Of a stretch of 7,688 nucleotides of DNA, positions 5,354 to 7,688 are shown in pieces. Each line of letters starts with the position of its first letter. The first letter of the stretch is position 1. A model generated the notes under the pieces. That model was not told the origin of the DNA. It ran no database searches and saw only the letters and a list, made by a program, of their open reading frames with translations. This DNA is from CAZWIT01 sp964533435 (GTDB lineage Bacteria > Patescibacteriota > Patescibacteriia > UBA1558 > GWA2-36-10), in NCBI GenBank assembly GCA_964533435.1, contig CAZHLU010000049.1, positions 1 through 7,688 on the forward strand. Reading direction: 5' to 3'. Both the position numbers and the translations under genes were made by a program.

Positions 5354-6945
5354 AATTCTATTTTATAAATATTAAAATAATCATCTTGATATAATAAGGG
5401 TAAATCAGGGTCCTGATCTAAAGCTTGGATTAATTTTTCGTGGTCTTTTTTTTCAACAAAAATATATTCAGCCCCATAGTTATCTTTTATTTCTTTGGCT
5501 AGATTAAGGCGAATGTTTCCCCTAGTAATATCGCTATATTTTTGTTGAAGCTTTGGGTCATAATTGTACATGAAGGTAAAATCTAAGCCAATAATATAGC
5601 GGTTATGATCATTAAAATAAAATAACATTGGCCATTCATCCCAATCGCTGTGAAAAACAATGCTATCTTGAGGAGTGTTTTGTTTAAGCCAGTTACTGGC
5701 TGCTTGATAACGTAGGCGCGGGTGTGCGTCTGGTATATTGGTGTTAAGTATTTGTTGATAAATTATAGGCATTAATAGAGTTCCTAATACAAATACACTG
5801 CTTAATAAAAATGTTTTAAGTTGCCAATTTAAAGCTTGCCAGATATTTGATATTTTTTGCCATTTAATAATTTTTATAATATCACTAGCGCCACTAGTCA
5901 CAAATAGTAATAAAAAAGGAGAATAATATTCAGTGTAACGAATAGATTTTAGACTTAAAAATAAAAAAGCAAAACTTAATAAGAAGCTAAACCAGCTTAA
6001 ACGACTAACTTTTTTGATATTAAAGAATAATAAGATAAAAATTATACTGGCCATTATAAAAACTAGCATAGAGGTGCTAGCTAGGATAGAGTGAAAACTA
6101 GCCCCATACCACTCGCCGCCAACTGGGAATTGACCACTTTTATTAATGAGGCCTATTTGAAAAAATTGTTGGTAGTAGGCGTAGATATTTTGGGGGAAAT
6201 AGGGGTTAACAATAATTCCACCTAGTAGACCAGCTAGTAGATATAGGGCCAATTTTTTAAGATCAAAATGTTCATGGACACTATTAAGGATAATAACAAT
6301 CTTATTATGGAATAATTTTATTTTTTGGTGATGGATAAAAGAGTAGATATAATCAGCTAAATAAAATATTATAAAAATAAAAATAGCTAGCGGCCAGCCG
6401 CCATAAAGCCAGACATAGATAAAACCTAAGGCAGCTAAGGTTTTATATTTTTTTTGAAAAAAGGCATAAATAAGAAGCCAGACCATGATTAGTGATAGGG
6501 CAGTAATTTTAATTAGTGATAAGCGAAAGCTTAAAGCAGGCAGGATAATGAGCAATAAACTAAAAAACCAAGGCCAGGATAGCTTGAATTTTTTTAGTAG
6601 CCAATAAAACACTAAGGCCTGAGCAGTAGCAAAAATAACAGCTGATATTTTTACACCCAAGAGCGGGTCATTGTTAATAAGAGTGAGTGGCGCTTGGAGT
6701 AAATGATATAGTAAGTGCTGATCAGTGAAATTATCGCGTAGACTGCTAAATTGCATCCAGGGCATTGATTTTAAGAAATGTCCGTGGGCAAGTAAACTGG
6801 CTATTTTGGCATGAAAAAAGCCATCCGGATCACCGATATAGTCATTCCACTGTAATCGGGTGTAGTGGGCAGCAACTAGTAAAGCAAGTGCTACATAGTC
6901 AAGCTTAAGGCTGCTTAATATTTTTTTAGTTTTGCCAGTAGTCAT
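5350..6945 (-). CDS. GT-C (STT3-like) membrane glycosyltransferase candidate
   Basis: A 531-residue protein with about eleven membrane helices and a soluble C-terminal domain from about residue 405. The first outer loop carries GDPDGFFHAKIA (38-49), an Asp-x-Asp type motif as in STT3-like GT-C enzymes, then FTDQHLLYHLLQAP (73-86). Further motifs are YGGWPL (181-186), NPYFPQNI (247-254) and RYTEYYSPF (337-345). The tail begins with QNTPQDSIVFHSDWDEWP (422-439); SDWDEWP is placed like the WWDYG region of oligosaccharyltransferases but is not that motif, so protein glycosylation is unproven. It is the first gene of a two-gene operon and overlaps the next by ATGA. No Shine-Dalgarno is visible before ATG 6945; a candidate promoter is at 6976-7004. 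GT-C membership is well supported by layout, and the reaction is inferred. Confidence 0.75.
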   Translation of the reverse strand: MTTGKTKKILSSLKLDYVALALLVAAHYTRLQWNDYIGDPDGFFHAKIASLLAHGHFLKSMPWMQFSSLRDNFTDQHLLYHLLQAPLTLINNDPLLGVKISAVIFATAQALVFYWLLKKFKLSWPWFFSLLLIILPALSFRLSLIKITALSLIMVWLLIYAFFQKKYKTLAALGFIYVWLYGGWPLAIFIFIIFYLADYIYSFIHHQKIKLFHNKIVIILNSVHEHFDLKKLALYLLAGLLGGIIVNPYFPQNIYAYYQQFFQIGLINKSGQFPVGGEWYGASFHSILASTSMLVFIMASIIFILLFFNIKKVSRLSWFSFLLSFAFLFLSLKSIRYTEYYSPFLLLFVTSGASDIIKIIKWQKISNIWQALNWQLKTFLLSSVFVLGTLLMPIIYQQILNTNIPDAHPRLRYQAASNWLKQNTPQDSIVFHSDWDEWPMLFYFNDHNRYIIGLDFTFMYNYDPKLQQKYSDITRGNIRLNLAKEIKDNYGAEYIFVEKKDHEKLIQALDQDPDLPLLYQDDYFNIYKIEL

Positions 6946-6975
6946 TATGGTTTTTAGGCTAACAGTGTTTTCTAA

Positions 6976-7004
6976 GTTAAAATAATACTTCTTTATTCTA
7001 TCAA
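6976..7004 (-). promoter_or_regulatory. Candidate promoter of the two-gene GT-C operon
   Basis: On the minus strand TTGATA (6999-7004) and TTTAAC (6976-6981) are spaced by 17 bases, matching consensus at five and four positions. The start would lie near 6969, about 24 bases before ATG 6945. In such AT-rich DNA a match of this quality can arise by chance. Confidence 0.4.
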
Positions 7005-7021
7005 AAAAGCACTTTTTAATA

Positions 7022-7093
7022 AAGAAAAAGATCCCCGCCAGGCATGGATACGGGGATCAAGATATGCACAATAATAATGGAACTAATTCTTTC
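7022..7093 (-). ncRNA. Possible short minus-strand RNA ending at an orphan terminator
   Basis: A candidate promoter at 7100-7128 would start a minus-strand RNA near 7093, and the terminator at 7030-7058 would end it near 7022, giving about 70 nt. No open reading frame of note lies in it. The call rests only on promoter and terminator spacing. The terminator may instead be the remnant of a lost gene. Confidence 0.2.
7030..7058 (-). terminator. GC-rich terminator with no visible upstream gene
   Basis: GATCCCCG (7030-7037) pairs perfectly with CGGGGATC (7051-7058). A small CCA/TGG stem (7038-7040 with 7045-7047) lies inside the loop. On the minus strand it runs into TTTTTCTTTATT, so it is a proper intrinsic terminator in that direction. 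On the plus strand it is followed by AAGATATG, with no U-tract. The next genes on both sides are divergent, so no minus-strand gene in the window feeds into it. Confidence 0.75.
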
Positions 7094-7099
7094 AGATTT

Positions 7100-7128
7100 A
7101 GTTTATTCTTTATTCTAAAGCTCGTCAA
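7100..7128 (-). promoter_or_regulatory. Candidate minus-strand promoter before the orphan terminator
   Basis: On the minus strand TTGACG (7123-7128) is followed after 17 bases by TAAACT (7100-7105), matching consensus at five and four positions. It points toward the terminator at 7030-7058. This is weak evidence on its own, and of interest only because it could explain that terminator. Confidence 0.3.
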
Positions 7129-7186
7129 GAGCCCGATGGTTTTTGGGTTGATTTTTTGTTTGATAATTGATAAGATAGACCTAAAC

Positions 7187-7192
7187 TATGAT
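7187..7192 (+). promoter_or_regulatory. Tentative -10 box for the yebC-like gene
   Basis: TATGAT matches the -10 consensus at five of six positions and would start transcription near 7199, about 17 bases before ATG 7216. No convincing -35 box is found at the usual spacing; TTGATA is present but 14 bases away. The call is uncertain. Confidence 0.25.
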
Positions 7193-7215
7193 TAATTTTT
7201 GTAATTATTTTATCT

Positions 7216-7688
7216 ATGAGTGGACATTCAAAATGGGCAACAACTAAACGCGCTAAAGCAGTCACTGATTCAAAACGCAGTAGCTTATTTACCAAATTAT
7301 CAAAAAATATTACAGTTGCAGCTAGAGACGGAGTCGATCCAGCTATGAATTTTAAACTACGTATTGCGATTGATCAGGCTCGTAATTTTAACATGCCTAA
7401 AGATAATGTAGAAAGAGCAATTAATAAGGCTAGTGGCGCTGGCGCCGGGGCAATACTTGAGAGTTTATTGTATGAGGCCTATGGTCCAGACGGTATTGCC
7501 ATTTTAATAGAGGTGGTTACTGATAATAGAAACAGAACCGTATCCAATTAAAAACATATTTTAAATAAATATGACGGCAGTCTAGCCGGCACAGGTAGCG
7601 TTATGTGGATGTTTGATACTCGAGGACAAATTGTATTAGATACCAAAGATTTAAGTGATACTGATGAGCTAGATATTATTGAAGCAGG
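7216..7688 (+). pseudogene. yebC: YebC/PmpR/TACO1 family gene interrupted by in-frame TAA
   Basis: The first 111 codons match the family strongly: MSGHSKWATTKR at the start, KLSKNITVAARDG, NMPKDNVERAI near 59-69, and YEAYGPDGIAILIEVVTDNRNRTVS before the stop. A TAA at 7549-7551 then ends the frame. Without any shift, translation after it gives KHILNKYDGSLAGTGSVMWMFD, which is the next conserved segment of the family, and stays open for 45 codons to the window end. Full-length members are about 240 residues, so the 111-residue product would lack most of domains two and three. By family knowledge these proteins bind DNA as regulators or promote ribosome translation of difficult peptides such as polyproline. 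The usual residues here would be Glu-Ile-Lys; the window has Asn-stop-Lys. It could be a nonsense mutation, a sequencing or assembly error next to an A-run, or readthrough. No Shine-Dalgarno is seen. Confidence 0.85.

Noticed and set aside
7123..7160. Possible plus-strand terminator (CCC...GGG followed by ATTTTTTG)
   Set aside because: The stem is only three G-C pairs plus a few weak or bulged pairs, and no plus-strand gene precedes it.
7549..7551. Stop-codon reassignment as an explanation for the interrupted yebC
   Set aside because: The codon is TAA, which ends the genes at 938 and 3773. The known Patescibacteria recoding concerns UGA, and TGA is used as a stop at 5350-5352.

Overview
The window looks like chromosome from a candidate phyla radiation (Patescibacteria) bacterium. 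The evidence is a very AT-rich background (some stretches of the large genes fall to about 15% G+C), tandem small type IV secretion pilin genes of the kind common in that group, large GT-C membrane glycosyltransferase genes packed almost without spacers, and a near-absence of Shine-Dalgarno sequences. Stop codons TAA, TAG and TGA are all used as stops, so the code looks standard and not the UGA=Gly code of Gracilibacteria and Absconditabacteria. No rRNA or tRNA gene, CRISPR array or transposase was seen.

Layout: (1) 1-938, plus strand: the tail of one T4SS-type pilin gene followed by two complete ones, a tandem paralogue array. (2) 963-1804, minus strand: a self-contained single-gene cassette of clearly higher G+C (about 50-65% in sampled lines). 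It encodes a 223-aa lipoprotein of unknown family and has its own perfect-consensus sigma-70 promoter, a leader hairpin, a good Shine-Dalgarno and a strong terminator. It looks imported relative to everything around it. (3) 1842-3770, plus strand: a DUF2079 GT-C protein, probably transcribed from an extended -10 box placed so that its mRNA would be leaderless. (4) 3773-6945, minus strand: a two-gene operon of GT-C-like membrane proteins overlapping by ATGA, converging on the DUF2079 gene with only 2 bp between the stop codons. (5) 6946-7215: an intergenic region with a GC-rich minus-strand terminator that follows no visible gene, plus a possible minus-strand promoter 42 bp beyond it. (6) 7216 to the window end: a YebC/PmpR-family gene interrupted by an in-frame TAA, with clearly homologous sequence continuing in the same frame after the stop.

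The three GT-C proteins probably act in glycosylation at the outer face of the cytoplasmic membrane using lipid-linked sugar donors, and the pilins would form a surface or secretion structure, so most of the window concerns the cell envelope. A functional link between pilins, lipoprotein and glycosyltransferases is only suggested by proximity. The observations most worth following are the foreign-looking lipoprotein cassette, the nonsense codon in yebC, and the orphan terminator with its possible short RNA.
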